Of a stretch of 64,000 bases of DNA, positions 43,862 through 54,090 are shown one piece after another. Every line of letters starts with the position of its first letter. Within the stretch, counting starts at the first letter, position 1. The stretch is from CAZQQU01 sp964595625 (GTDB lineage Bacteria; Bacteroidota; Bacteroidia; Flavobacteriales; Flavobacteriaceae), in NCBI GenBank assembly GCA_964595625.1, contig CAZQQU010000007.1, forward strand, positions 50,778 to 114,777. Reading direction: 5' to 3'. Both the position numbers and the translations under genes were made by a program. The notes below the pieces were generated by a model. The model saw only the letters and a list, made by a program, of their open reading frames with translations, had not been told where the DNA came from and searched no databases.

Positions 43862-45988
43862 TTAAGCGTTAACACCTTTGGTTTTATTAATAACTTCTTC
43901 TGAAATATTAGAAGGAGTTTCGGCATAATGAGAAAATTCCATGGTAGAAGTTGCTCTACCAGAAGAAAGTGTTCTCAATGTGGTTACATAACCAAACATT
44001 TCAGCAAGTGGCACCAAAGCTTTGATTACTTTCGACCCAGATCGGTCTCCCATATCATTCACTTGACCTCTTCTTCTATTTAGGTCGCCTACAATATCAC
44101 CCATATTTTCTTCTGGAGTGATAACCTCTAATTTCATGATAGGTTCTAAAATTACGGCTCCGGCATGTTTAGCTGCTTCACGGTAACCTATTTTAGCAGC
44201 TAGTTCAAACGACAGTGAATCAGAGTCTACCGCGTGGAAAGATCCATCTTTTAAGACTACACGCATACTGTCCATTTCAAAACCGGCCAAAGGTCCATTT
44301 TTCATGGCTTCTTTAAATCCTTTTTCAACTGAAGGGATATATTCTTTAGGAATGTTACCTCCTTTGATTTCATTAACAAAATCCAATCCGACTTTACCTT
44401 CTTCAGCAGGCCCGATAGTAAATACGATATCGGCAAACTTACCTCGACCACCCGTTTGTTTTTTGTACACTTCTCGGTGATTTGCATCACGAGTTAGCGC
44501 TTCTTTATACTCTACTTGAGGTTCTCCTTGGTTAACTTCTACCTTAAACTCTCTTCGCAAGCGGTCTACAATAATATCTAAGTGCAACTCACCCATTCCG
44601 GAAATAATTGTTTGTCCGGAAGCCTCATCAGTTCTAACTGTAAAAGTTGGATCTTCTTCAGCTAATTTAGAAAGAGCAAGTCCTAATTTATCAACGTCTG
44701 CCTTCGTTTTAGGTTCTACTGCAATACCAATCACCGGATCGGGAAAAACCATACTTTCAAGTACAATAGGATGTTTTTCGTCACAAAGTGTATCTCCGGT
44801 TTTAATATCTTTAAATCCAACAGCGGCACCAATATCTCCTGCTTCGATAAATTCTATTGCATTTTGTTTATTGGCGTGCATTTGATAGATACGTGAAATA
44901 CGTTCTTTATTGTTAGATCGGGTATTTAAAACATACGAACCGGCATCCAATCTTCCGGAATAAGCACGGAAAAATGCCAAACGACCTACGTAAGGATCCG
45001 TAGCAATTTTAAAAGCTAAAGCTGCAAATGGAGCACTTACGTCGGGTTTTCTAGAAATTTCAGCTTCGGTATTGGGATCAAAACCTACAATAGCCTCTTT
45101 ATCAACCGGTGAAGGAAGATAACGGCACACTGCATCTAGCATAAACTGGACACCTTTATTTTTAAAAGAAGAACCACAGGTCATCGGAATAATACTCATA
45201 TCCATGACAGCAGCACGTAGTGCCGCATGAATTTCATCTTCGGTGATAGAGTCTTCATCTTCCATAAATTTCTCCAACAATCTTTCGTCATAACCGGCCA
45301 CTTCCTCAATAAGAATAGCTCTATATTTAGCTACTTCTTCTTTCATATCCTCCGGGATATCAATCACATCAAAAGTAGATCCATGATTTTCATCGTGCCA
45401 TACAATAGCACGGTTTTTAATCAAGTCTACAATTCCTCTAAAATCAGCTTCATCACCAATAGGAAGAACAATAGGAACGGCATTTGAACCAAGCATTTCT
45501 TTCACCTGATTACACACGTTTAAGAAATTGGCTCCTTGGCGGTCCATTTTATTAACAAAGCCCATACGTGGTACTTTGTAATTATCGGCAAGTCTCCAGT
45601 TAGTTTCTGATTGGGGTTCTACACCATCAACCGCACTAAAAAGGAAAACTAAACCGTCAAGCACTCTCAGTGAACGGTTTACCTCTACGGTAAAGTCAAC
45701 GTGCCCGGGAGTATCTATAATATTAAAGTGATAATCTTTGGTTTCTGAGGTTGCTTTCCCATTATCTAAAGGAAATTTCCAATCCACCGTTACGGCTGCT
45801 GAAGTAATGGTAATACCTCGTTCTTGCTCTTGTTCCATCCAGTCTGTAGTAGCTGAACCTTCGTGAGTTTCACCCAATTTGTGGTTAACTCCGGAGTAGA
45901 ACAAAATCCGTTCGGTAGTGGTGGTTTTACCGGCATCAATATGAGCCGCAATACCTATATTTCTTGTTAATTTTAAATCTCTTGCCAT
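43862..45988 (-). CDS. fusA: Elongation factor G
   Basis: EF-G drives translocation and, with RRF, ribosome recycling. The 708-residue protein is full length. The GTPase motifs are AHIDAGKTT (near residue 17), the switch ERGITITSAA, DTPGHVDF and NKMDRQGANF; domains II to V follow, with GEPQVEYKEAL and the C-terminal MFGYVTTLRTLSSGRATSTMEFSHY. It lies between rpsG and rpsJ in the standard str operon order. Confidence 0.98.
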   Translation of the reverse strand: MARDLKLTRNIGIAAHIDAGKTTTTERILFYSGVNHKLGETHEGSATTDWMEQEQERGITITSAAVTVDWKFPLDNGKATSETKDYHFNIIDTPGHVDFTVEVNRSLRVLDGLVFLFSAVDGVEPQSETNWRLADNYKVPRMGFVNKMDRQGANFLNVCNQVKEMLGSNAVPIVLPIGDEADFRGIVDLIKNRAIVWHDENHGSTFDVIDIPEDMKEEVAKYRAILIEEVAGYDERLLEKFMEDEDSITEDEIHAALRAAVMDMSIIPMTCGSSFKNKGVQFMLDAVCRYLPSPVDKEAIVGFDPNTEAEISRKPDVSAPFAALAFKIATDPYVGRLAFFRAYSGRLDAGSYVLNTRSNNKERISRIYQMHANKQNAIEFIEAGDIGAAVGFKDIKTGDTLCDEKHPIVLESMVFPDPVIGIAVEPKTKADVDKLGLALSKLAEEDPTFTVRTDEASGQTIISGMGELHLDIIVDRLRREFKVEVNQGEPQVEYKEALTRDANHREVYKKQTGGRGKFADIVFTIGPAEEGKVGLDFVNEIKGGNIPKEYIPSVEKGFKEAMKNGPLAGFEMDSMRVVLKDGSFHAVDSDSLSFELAAKIGYREAAKHAGAVILEPIMKLEVITPEENMGDIVGDLNRRRGQVNDMGDRSGSKVIKALVPLAEMFGYVTTLRTLSSGRATSTMEFSHYAETPSNISEEVINKTKGVNA

Positions 45989-45993
45989 TCTAA

Positions 45994-46470
45994 TTATACT
46001 CTAAAGTGTGAAAATGCTTTATTTGCGTCTGCCATTTTGTGAGTATCAATACGTTTTTTCACAGCAGCTCCTTCTTCTTTAGCAGCAGAAATAATTTCGC
46101 CAGCTAACTTTTGTGACATGGATTTCTCATTTCTTTTTCTCGCGTATGAGATCAACCACTTCATAGCTGTTGAAATTTTTCTATCGGGTCTAATTTGCAT
46201 TGGAATTTGGAACGTAGCCCCCCCTACTCGTCGGCTTCTCACCTCTACGTGAGGCATTACGTTAGACAAAGCGTCTTTCCAAATTTCTAATGATGTTTTA
46301 TCTGTATCTTGCTTTTTTTGCTCTACAATATCTAAGGCATCATAGAACACTTTAAAAGCAACCGATTTTTTACCATCGTGCATCATCATATTAACAAATC
46401 GAGTAACTAACTGATCGTTAAATTTTGGATCTGGTAAAAGCGGTCTTTTTTTGGCCTGTCTTTTTCTCAT
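45994..46470 (-). CDS. rpsG: 30S ribosomal protein S7
   Basis: S7 nucleates the 30S head. The 158-residue protein starts MRKRQAKKRPLLPDPKFNDQLVTRFVN and has the VEVRSRRVGGATFQIPMQIR signature. It lies 5 bases before fusA. Confidence 0.98.
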   Translation of the reverse strand: MRKRQAKKRPLLPDPKFNDQLVTRFVNMMMHDGKKSVAFKVFYDALDIVEQKKQDTDKTSLEIWKDALSNVMPHVEVRSRRVGGATFQIPMQIRPDRKISTAMKWLISYARKRNEKSMSQKLAGEIISAAKEEGAAVKKRIDTHKMADANKAFSHFRV

Positions 46471-46492
46471 GACTTCGTTTTAAAGTTGTAAA

Positions 46493-46888
46493 TTACTTTT
46501 TAGCGGGTGCTTGCCCGGGTTTTGGTCTTTTAGCACCATACTTAGAGCGTCTTTGGGTACGACCGGCCACACCGGCAGTATCTAAAGCACCTCGTACAAT
46601 ATGGTATCTCACACCTGGCAAATCTTTTACCCTTCCGCCTCTCACCAATACTATCGAGTGCTCTTGGAGGTTGTGTCCTTCACCGGGTATATAGGCGTTT
46701 ACCTCTTTCCCATTAGATAATCTTACCCGGGCTACTTTTCGCATAGCCGAGTTAGGTTTCTTAGGAGTAGCGGTATAAACACGCGTACAAACTCCCCTAC
46801 GTTGAGGACACGAATCCAAAGCAACCGATTTACTCTTCTTGGTAATTCTGGCTCTTCCTTTTCGTACTAATTGTGAAATTGTTGGCAT
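46493..46888 (-). CDS. rpsL: 30S ribosomal protein S12
   Basis: S12 controls decoding accuracy and is the classic streptomycin target. The 131-residue protein has TPKKPNSAMRKVARVRLSNG, with the usual lysine at the resistance-determining position of that motif, and GVRYHIVRGALDTAGV. It is the first gene of the superoperon, 39 bases from the inferred start of transcription. Confidence 0.98.
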   Translation of the reverse strand: MPTISQLVRKGRARITKKSKSVALDSCPQRRGVCTRVYTATPKKPNSAMRKVARVRLSNGKEVNAYIPGEGHNLQEHSIVLVRGGRVKDLPGVRYHIVRGALDTAGVAGRTQRRSKYGAKRPKPGQAPAKK

Positions 46889-46933
46889 ATTATATCTTTG
46901 TTACAATATTTAATCCCCCATTTTTGGGGTGGG

Positions 46934-46964
46934 CAAAGGTAGAAATATTTATTTATTATTCAAA
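46934..46964 (-). promoter_or_regulatory. Promoter of the ribosomal superoperon
   Basis: The minus strand has TTTG (46961-46964) and TACCTTTG (46934-46941) exactly 19 bases apart, a full match to the Bacteroidota consensus. A short CCCCA/TGGGG hairpin (about 46913-46929) lies at the start of the leader. Confidence 0.75.
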
Positions 46965-47061
46965 TCTTGCTTTCATTTTTTTTTAATGAATTTTAAATTG
47001 TCGGACAAATATTAAAAATCTTATACTTTCGTTACAGTTTCAACAGCTAAATATTTTTCTT

Positions 47062-48777
47062 TTGAAAAATTGGATTTTATACATTTTACTCCTATATATA
47101 TATACTTCCCTTTCGGGAAATGTACAAGCACAAAATATACAGTTACGAATTCAGGGAAAGGATTCTACCGAAAATCAAATCCTAAAAAACTTAAATTACA
47201 AAACCTCTTTCCCGGACTATCTCAGTCTTTCGGATGAAGTGTACACTACCCTTTCCTTTTTAACTAAAAAAGGATATGTACATTCAGAACTACTATCATT
47301 ACAAAAAGATACAGATAGCAGTTATGTAGCTCAGGTTTCGCTTCATAATAAATTTGAAAAAATAAGAATTTTAAATCCCGATATAATTTTCCCTAGAGGG
47401 ATACAAAAAAAAGACCTTTATGGTTGGGGAATTTGGAATGAAAAGAACCAATTAGAAATACCTTTTGAACATACCGAAGAAATACTACAAGCCATTAATG
47501 TTCTAATTACCGAAACCGGTGATCCGTTTGCCACCTTACAACTTATTGAGATACATCCCGACCCTGAAGAAAATGAAATACTCAACGCCCAATTTAACAT
47601 AACCTATACGGAAAAAAGAACCATCACCGACCTAGTGGTAAAAGGGTATGAAAAATTCCCCAAATCCTTTTTAAGGTACACTTTCGGAATTAAGGAAGGC
47701 ATGGTGTTCCAATATCAAAAAATAGTGGAGAAAAACCAACTGATCGAACAGCTGCCTTTTGTAACAAGCATGAAAGACCCAGAAGTTCTTTTTAAGGAGG
47801 ATGAAACGGTCGTATATTTTTACTTAAATAAAAAACCGGCAAATACCTTTGACGGAATATTGGGTTTCTCAACCGACGACAGCACCGGCCGGTTAATTCT
47901 CAACGGATACATCAGTTTAATGCTACTAAACAATTTAAATTTTGGAGAACGTCTTTCTTTGGAATATCGGAATGATGGTCATCTGCAAGAGACATTTGAT
48001 GTAAAAGTAGAATTACCCTATTTATTTAAAACTCCCTTTGGAGTAGAAGCTGGTTTAAATCTTTTTAAACAAGACAGCAGTTATGTAACTGTAAAAAATC
48101 AACTTTTATTAAATTACAAGATAAACCACCGAACCCAACTGTTTGGCGGATATAAAACCCAACGTTCTGAAAATTTACTAAAAGACGAAAATTTAAATTC
48201 GAATTTGACCGACTATGCAATCAAGGCCGGTGTATTAGGAGCTCACTATGAGGTAATGCAACCTCATGCTATGTTTCCCATTAAAACGCGTATATCTCTT
48301 ACGGGCGAATTAGGAAAGAAAAAAGTGTTTCAAAATAAGACTCCCCACTTTAGAGGAGAATCTACAATAACGCATATATTTAATCTGAATCAAACAAGCA
48401 GTTTTGTCACAGAAAATATTTCCAGTATAATGCTTTCAGAAAACACTACCGAAAACGAACTCATACGACTCGGAGGAATAAAGAGTATTCGGGGATTTGA
48501 TGAAAATAGTTTATCGGCCACATTTTACAGTGTCTTAAGAACCGAATATCGTTATATGATAACTCCCCAATCTTACGTTCACACCCTTGCAGATGCTGCC
48601 TTTTTACAAAGTGATATTACCCATACTAACCATCAATTATACAGCTTCGGTATTGGTTTGGGGCAACTTACCCGAGCCGGGCTACTGCAACTAAGTATTG
48701 CAAATGGAAAAATGGACAATCAAAATTTCAAATTTTCAAACACAAAAATTCACGTGAGTCTCCGTGCTGTTTTTTAG
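47062..48777 (+). CDS. Omp85/TamA-like outer-membrane protein with POTRA-like region
   Basis: I read the start at TTG 47062, because it opens a good signal peptide (MKNWILYILLLYIY... VQAQ); no ATG is placed to do this. Residues ~25-260 look like POTRA-type strand-helix units (ITDLVVKGYEKFPKSFLRYTFGIKEG). The rest is a C-terminal barrel with the Omp85 loop-6 motif in GGIKSIRGFDENS (IRGF replaces the usual VRGF/LRGF). Length 571. It belongs to the BamA/TamA/FhaC superfamily, but its partner is not indicated. It diverges from rpsL. Confidence 0.8.
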   Translation: MKNWILYILLLYIYTSLSGNVQAQNIQLRIQGKDSTENQILKNLNYKTSFPDYLSLSDEVYTTLSFLTKKGYVHSELLSLQKDTDSSYVAQVSLHNKFEKIRILNPDIIFPRGIQKKDLYGWGIWNEKNQLEIPFEHTEEILQAINVLITETGDPFATLQLIEIHPDPEENEILNAQFNITYTEKRTITDLVVKGYEKFPKSFLRYTFGIKEGMVFQYQKIVEKNQLIEQLPFVTSMKDPEVLFKEDETVVYFYLNKKPANTFDGILGFSTDDSTGRLILNGYISLMLLNNLNFGERLSLEYRNDGHLQETFDVKVELPYLFKTPFGVEAGLNLFKQDSSYVTVKNQLLLNYKINHRTQLFGGYKTQRSENLLKDENLNSNLTDYAIKAGVLGAHYEVMQPHAMFPIKTRISLTGELGKKKVFQNKTPHFRGESTITHIFNLNQTSSFVTENISSIMLSENTTENELIRLGGIKSIRGFDENSLSATFYSVLRTEYRYMITPQSYVHTLADAAFLQSDITHTNHQLYSFGIGLGQLTRAGLLQLSIANGKMDNQNFKFSNTKIHVSLRAVF

Positions 48778-48839
48778 TTCTACCTTAGGCTTGTAGTAGC
48801 CTGATGTTTAAAAAAAAAGAAAAATTTACCTGAAAAAAG

Positions 48840-48870
48840 TTGTATTATTAAGTTTTTATTAAGACTTTTG
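48840..48870 (+). promoter_or_regulatory. Probable promoter of the first SusCD operon
   Basis: TTG (48840-48842) and GACTTTTG (48863-48870) are 20 bases apart; the -7 element has one mismatch to TAnnTTTG. The SusC start follows 28 bases later. Confidence 0.5.
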
Positions 48871-48898
48871 GCGTTGGCTAATTCAAATAAATTATAAA

Positions 48899-51800
48899 AT
48901 GAGAACAAAGTTTAGTGGAATTTTAACGCTGTTATTGGCGTTTATTGTGCAGATTTCCTTTGCACAAGTAAAAACAATTTCGGGAAATGTGACCGATGAC
49001 ACCGGTTTCCCATTGCCCGGGGTTAATATTTTAGTAAAAGGAACCACAACTGGTACCCAGTCTGATTTTGATGGTAATTATACCCTCAATGCAAGTGTTG
49101 GACAAACCCTTGTGTTCAGCTATGTTGGTTTTGCAACTCAGGAAGTAGCAGTAACAGCTGCAACTTCAACGGTTAATATCCAACTAGAATCAGATAGTGA
49201 GCTGGAACAGATTGTAATTACTACTCGTTCCAATCTTAACAGGAGTACACAGACTTCAGCTGCTGTGACTATCTCCTCAGAGGAAATCAGTATGATGACT
49301 CCTACTACCAGTTTGGATAATATGTTACAAGGTAAAGCTGCTGGGGTACAAGTTACCGCTGCGAACGGTAAGCCCGGACAAGGTGCTTTCGTACGTATTC
49401 GTGGTATGGGATCTTTAGTAGCAGGCGCTTCATCACCCTTGTACATTGTTGATGGTGCCCCCATTGATGAGCAAGATTTAGGTGCGATTGCCCTTGAGGA
49501 TATTCACAATGTGGAGATTTTTAAAGACGCAACTACTACCGCCAAATTCGGTTCTCGTGGTGCCAATGGGGTAGTTGTAATCACAACTAAATCAGGTAAC
49601 AGAAACCGTGAGGGTACAATTCGTTTCTCTTCACGTTATGGTATTACTACGAAAGTACAAAACAACTACCGTATGATGAACGCTCAAGAAAAACTGCAAT
49701 ACGAAGCAGAAATGTTTGCTTTGGGTGCAGCGGCTGAAAACATTACTGGTTATGCCGTTCCTTACGGTTCAGCTGAAAGAGCATTCTTATTAGAACACGC
49801 CGTTGATTGGGAAGAATTAATGTTAAAAGACGGTATTATTCAAAATAATGTGGTGGACTTCTTCGGAGGTACTGAAAAAATGGATTACTTCTTCTCTGTA
49901 GGACATAACAGAAATACCGGTATTATTGATCAACTTAATGGATATGAGAGAATCAACTCTCGTTTAAACGTAAACTTTGACGTTAAGGATTGGTTAAATA
50001 TCGGTGTTCAAGTAGGTTATGCTCGTTCTACTAGTGATGAACCTCGAGATAGAAACAACACTCAAAACCCTTTCCGTGCGTATTATGACCACAACCCGTA
50101 TGAGCCTGAGTTTATCTTAGATGAAAACGGTGTGCCAGTACGTGACGAAAACGGTAGATTAGTATATAACGATACTCATTCAGGATTTGCAATTAGAGAA
50201 GCATTGTTGACTGATACTCAAAAGTATACGGATAACATGACTTTAGGTAGTTTAACTTCGACAATTAAATTCTCAGATCGTTTAGACTACACCTTTAACT
50301 TAGCAATTAACCACAAAAGATTCCAAGAAGAGTATTATGTACAACCTGGAGGAACACTGGATAGAATCTTACAATTAGATGGTTTAAAAAGAGACCGTAC
50401 TTATGACATAACTGACATTACATACAGTAATCGTTTAAACTACAATATCCGTACTGACAATCACAGTTTAAACTTGATGGGATTATTTGAGTACAATACC
50501 AACCAATACTACAACGTATCGGTATCGCACACAGGTTTCCCAACACCTTTACTTTCTACACAAACAACTGGTAGTACTTTATACGATGGTACAACTAATA
50601 GAAGTGAGTTAAACTTATTGTCATATGGTTTATTTGCTAACTATGACTTCCGAAATAAATACTTTGTAGATGCTTCTGTTCGTACAGACGCTTCTTCTAA
50701 CTTTGGTATTGATAATCGTTTTGGTTTATTCTATAGTGGAAGTGTGGCTTGGAACATTGCTAAAGAAAGCTTTTTACAAGGTAACAATACCATTAATGAT
50801 TTAAAACTAAGAGCATCTTACGGTACTGCTGGTAACAGAAGTGCACTTGGACGTTATGCATGGCAAAACCTAGTAGCCTTTGGAAATTATCCTGATGGTG
50901 CAACTGCAGGTCAAGGCTCAACTGCTACTGAAACTACTGGAGGTGGATTGATTGGAAACCCTGAGTTAAAATGGGAAACTTCCCACCAGTTAGATATAGG
51001 TCTTGAATTTGGTCTGTTTAACAACAGATTACGTGGTGTTGTTGACTACTTTAAGAAAAACACAAAAGACTTACTATTTACCATTCCTACTGCTCACGAA
51101 TCAGGAACTAGTCTCTATGGAATCCCTGGTAACATCGGTGAAATCGAAAACAAAGGTTGGGAAGTATCTCTTCAAGGCGATATCGTTAAAAACAGTAATT
51201 TTACTTGGACTCTTGGAGGAAACGTTGTATTCCTAGACCACAAAATTGTTTCTTTACCTGACGGAGAAGATATTCTTCCAGGAGATACTTTTGGTATGAT
51301 TTGGAAAGAAGGAGAACCCATCAACCAACATTACTATATCCGTTTTGCTGGTTTAGATCCTGATACAGGTCGTCCATTGTACTATGGCTATGATGACAAT
51401 ATTTACTTCGCTGATGAATTACCAGCAGATGTTGACGAAGAAGGTAATCCTATTCCTAACGAAGTTGCCGATGGTAGAAGTACTATCGCAGATATTGAAG
51501 GAGGTTTCTTTACCAATATTACATACAAAGGATGGGGCTTAAGAACAGACTTTGTTTTTAAAGCTGGAAACTGGATTTACAATGCGGTTCATCAACAAAG
51601 ATTGTCTGACGGTAATATGGTTCAAGATAACCAATCAGTGGAAGCATTTAACTACTGGAAAAGACCTGGAGACGATACCAATATTCCTAATCCAAAATAC
51701 GGAACCGAAGACTGGAGTACTAACACAGACAGATTCATTGAAAAAGGAGACTATGTACGTTTACGTAACGTAACACTTTCTTACAATTTCCCTAAATCTA

Positions 51801-52009
51801 CCTTAGAAAATACTCCGTTCAGTTCATTGAGATTGTACTTCCAAGGTCAAAACTTATTGACATTTACCAAGTTCTGGGGTGATCCTGAAGTGGGTATTTC
51901 ATCTGGAGAAACTATTGCTTACACTCAAACAGTTGCTCCTGGTGAAGCTACACTATACAGCTACCCAAATACACGTTCATACCAGTTTGGAATTGATGTA
52001 AGTTTCTAA
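48899..52009 (+). CDS. SusC/RagA family TonB-linked outer-membrane protein
   Basis: A full-length SusC barrel of 1036 residues. It has a signal peptide (ending SFAQ), a carboxypeptidase-regulatory-like domain (VSGNVTDDTGFPLPGVNILV type, about 24-100), a plug with MLQGKAAGVQVTAANG, and a 22-strand barrel ending in a terminal aromatic (GIDVSF). With the SusD lipoprotein that follows it forms a lidded importer for oligomeric nutrients. Strong preference for GGT, GAA, TTA and CGT codons suggests high expression. No glycoside hydrolase or peptidase is nearby, so the substrate is open. Confidence 0.96.
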   Translation: MRTKFSGILTLLLAFIVQISFAQVKTISGNVTDDTGFPLPGVNILVKGTTTGTQSDFDGNYTLNASVGQTLVFSYVGFATQEVAVTAATSTVNIQLESDSELEQIVITTRSNLNRSTQTSAAVTISSEEISMMTPTTSLDNMLQGKAAGVQVTAANGKPGQGAFVRIRGMGSLVAGASSPLYIVDGAPIDEQDLGAIALEDIHNVEIFKDATTTAKFGSRGANGVVVITTKSGNRNREGTIRFSSRYGITTKVQNNYRMMNAQEKLQYEAEMFALGAAAENITGYAVPYGSAERAFLLEHAVDWEELMLKDGIIQNNVVDFFGGTEKMDYFFSVGHNRNTGIIDQLNGYERINSRLNVNFDVKDWLNIGVQVGYARSTSDEPRDRNNTQNPFRAYYDHNPYEPEFILDENGVPVRDENGRLVYNDTHSGFAIREALLTDTQKYTDNMTLGSLTSTIKFSDRLDYTFNLAINHKRFQEEYYVQPGGTLDRILQLDGLKRDRTYDITDITYSNRLNYNIRTDNHSLNLMGLFEYNTNQYYNVSVSHTGFPTPLLSTQTTGSTLYDGTTNRSELNLLSYGLFANYDFRNKYFVDASVRTDASSNFGIDNRFGLFYSGSVAWNIAKESFLQGNNTINDLKLRASYGTAGNRSALGRYAWQNLVAFGNYPDGATAGQGSTATETTGGGLIGNPELKWETSHQLDIGLEFGLFNNRLRGVVDYFKKNTKDLLFTIPTAHESGTSLYGIPGNIGEIENKGWEVSLQGDIVKNSNFTWTLGGNVVFLDHKIVSLPDGEDILPGDTFGMIWKEGEPINQHYYIRFAGLDPDTGRPLYYGYDDNIYFADELPADVDEEGNPIPNEVADGRSTIADIEGGFFTNITYKGWGLRTDFVFKAGNWIYNAVHQQRLSDGNMVQDNQSVEAFNYWKRPGDDTNIPNPKYGTEDWSTNTDRFIEKGDYVRLRNVTLSYNFPKSTLENTPFSSLRLYFQGQNLLTFTKFWGDPEVGISSGETIAYTQTVAPGEATLYSYPNTRSYQFGIDVSF

Positions 52010-52027
52010 AATTAATAATCTGAAATT

Positions 52028-53473
52028 ATGAAAAAAATGAAAAAAATATTTAATAAGTCATTAATCTTGGCCTTGTTAACAGGATTTGTATTTACATCTT
52101 GTGAGAAGGAACTAGATCAAATTCCACATGACAACTATTCGTTGGATATTGCCTTTGTGACCTATGAAGATTTCGAAAATGGTATCCGTGGTGTTTATAG
52201 TTTATTACGCGGTGCCGCTACTTATGGTGGCTCAGATGGCGGATGTATGCTAAGTGCACCCGATATTCTAGCGGATAACGTTATCATTGCACAGGACGGC
52301 CGTAGAAGTAAAAGACAATTATACGAATATACCTTTACTTCTTCTACCGCACCATTAAGCGGATTGTATCAACAATTCTATGAGTTAATTTATCGTGCTA
52401 ACCTACTTATTTATTACGCAGATTCTTATCAAGGGGATAATAAAGCTAAAGTAGTAGCTGAAGCAAAAGCACTTCGTGCTTGGGCACATATGAACCTAGT
52501 GGGTTACTGGGGTAAATTCCCTACACAATCTGGAGATGCTAATGGTAGCTTAGGAGTTGCTTATATGACTGAACCTGATTACCTATTAGACCCTGCTAGA
52601 AACACCGTAGGTGAAGTTTATTCTTTAATAATTGAAGACTTAACTGCTGCTGTAGCTGATTTACCAAGCGTTGGTGCTAACGAAAGAGGTAGATTAAACA
52701 AAGAAGGGGCTTATGTATTATTATCAAGAGCGTATTTATATATGGGTGAATGGCAAAATGCTGTAAATGCTGCAAACAATGTTAATACTGCGATTGCTAA
52801 TTTTGATGAAGTTGAAGGTGTTTGGCAAGATACTAACAAAAGTGGTGTAGTTTTCTTTATACCTAATGATGTTTCACCTGAAGCAGGTATCGGGACAACT
52901 TGGAGTCAGTTTGCTCCAACTAGCTTACGTCCCGAGTATGTTATTGCATATGATTTTTATCAGTTATTCTCTGACGATGATGCTCGTAAAAATGCATATA
53001 CTTTTGCAGGATCAAACCAAGGAAATAATTATAATGCAATCCGTAAATTGTTAGGCCGAAATGGTTTATTCGATGGTAAAGTTGATTGGAAATTATTACG
53101 TTCAGAGGAAGCTTTATTAAATAAAGCAGAAGCTTTGTTTAATTTAGGTCAAGAAGGACCTGCAAGAGCTGCTCTAGATCAACTTAGAGATAGAAGATAT
53201 ACTTCTTATAGTGGTGGTGAAACCGGTAACGCATTACGAGATGCCATTCGTTTGGAAAGAAGATTAGAGTTTGCCTTTGAGTCTCACAGATTCTTTGATA
53301 TCAAAAGATGGGGTCTTGACTTAAGTAGAGGAAACTATGGTGAATATGCAGATGGTAGCGGTACTACACCAGTATTTACTGGAATGCCTGCTGGAGATCA
53401 TAAATTCCAATTACCAATTGCTCTAAGCGCTATGCAACAAAACCCTAACTTGGTTCAAAACCCCGGATACTAA
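52028..53473 (+). CDS. RagB/SusD family nutrient-uptake outer-membrane lipoprotein
   Basis: This is the surface lipoprotein lid of the SusC importer encoded 18 bases upstream. The 481-residue protein has a lipoprotein signal with cysteine in FTSCEKEL, an N-terminal SusD domain with tetratricopeptide-like helices (AEAKALRAWAHMNLV, GAYVLLSRAYLYMGEW) and the C-terminal SusD domain with RDAIRLERRLEFAFESHRFFDIKRWG. Full length. Confidence 0.95.
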   Translation: MKKMKKIFNKSLILALLTGFVFTSCEKELDQIPHDNYSLDIAFVTYEDFENGIRGVYSLLRGAATYGGSDGGCMLSAPDILADNVIIAQDGRRSKRQLYEYTFTSSTAPLSGLYQQFYELIYRANLLIYYADSYQGDNKAKVVAEAKALRAWAHMNLVGYWGKFPTQSGDANGSLGVAYMTEPDYLLDPARNTVGEVYSLIIEDLTAAVADLPSVGANERGRLNKEGAYVLLSRAYLYMGEWQNAVNAANNVNTAIANFDEVEGVWQDTNKSGVVFFIPNDVSPEAGIGTTWSQFAPTSLRPEYVIAYDFYQLFSDDDARKNAYTFAGSNQGNNYNAIRKLLGRNGLFDGKVDWKLLRSEEALLNKAEALFNLGQEGPARAALDQLRDRRYTSYSGGETGNALRDAIRLERRLEFAFESHRFFDIKRWGLDLSRGNYGEYADGSGTTPVFTGMPAGDHKFQLPIALSAMQQNPNLVQNPGY

Positions 53474-53495
53474 TTTTTAAAAAACTGTAAAGATT

Positions 53496-53933
53496 ATGAA
53501 AAATTTAAAATATGTGTTTTTAGTAGTATTCACAATGGCAGTCTTTTCGTCTTGTGAAAAATACGACGAATACGATACTAATCGCGAACCTATCGTGAGA
53601 GTAACCAATATTATAGGGCAAAGTAATAATAACGTTACACTAGCACCCGGTGAAAGTGTCACCGTTGAAGTAGGTCTTTTTGTCTCTACCGTTTCTAATA
53701 CGGACAAAACCTATACAATTGTGGCTGACTTAGACGAAACCGTATTAGCACCTGAAAACTATACTATTGGTGTGGGAACTATACCTGCTAATTCAGACAG
53801 AGGATCATTTAACCTAACACTTACTGCTGTAAATGTAGGTACCTCTTATGAGGCGTTAGTTCTTAAAGTTGAAGAATCTACAGAATACATTTCTGGAGCT
53901 ACTACGCTAATCAACGTTAGACAACAACAATAA
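53496..53933 (+). CDS. Small lipoprotein of the first SusCD locus
   Basis: The 145-residue product has a lipoprotein signal with cysteine in FSSCEKYDEYD. The rest is a single beta-sandwich-like domain (about 35-145), resembling the Calx/immunoglobulin-type modules often found in accessory lipoproteins of SusCD loci, but I do not recognise a named family. It starts 23 bases after susD and is followed by a terminator, so it completes the operon. It may be a surface glycan- or peptide-binding protein in the SusE position; that is inference from place. Confidence 0.75.
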   Translation: MKNLKYVFLVVFTMAVFSSCEKYDEYDTNREPIVRVTNIIGQSNNNVTLAPGESVTVEVGLFVSTVSNTDKTYTIVADLDETVLAPENYTIGVGTIPANSDRGSFNLTLTAVNVGTSYEALVLKVEESTEYISGATTLINVRQQQ

Positions 53934-53955
53934 TTAGCTTATATAATTTAACCTG

Positions 53956-53993
53956 TAAAAAGGTCTTGTCAAAATTGACAAGACCTTTTTTTA
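53956..53993 (+). terminator. Terminator of the first SusCD operon
   Basis: AGGTCTTGTCAA (53961-53972) and TTGACAAGACCT (53975-53986) form a long stem, extended by an A-run before and a T-run after. The centre has a minimal loop. It is bidirectional by form. Confidence 0.8.
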
Positions 53994-54032
53994 TTTTTGA
54001 ATATTAAAAAAACAGATAACCGAACAATAAAA

Positions 54033-54064
54033 TTTGCATAGGAAACATGAAAACACCATATTTG
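54033..54064 (+). promoter_or_regulatory. Promoter of the second SusCD operon
   Basis: TTTG (54033-54036) and CATATTTG (54057-54064) are 20 bases apart; the -7 box has one mismatch. The start codon is 26 bases downstream. Confidence 0.55.
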
Positions 54065-54090
54065 TAACATAATTTTAACAAATATATTTT

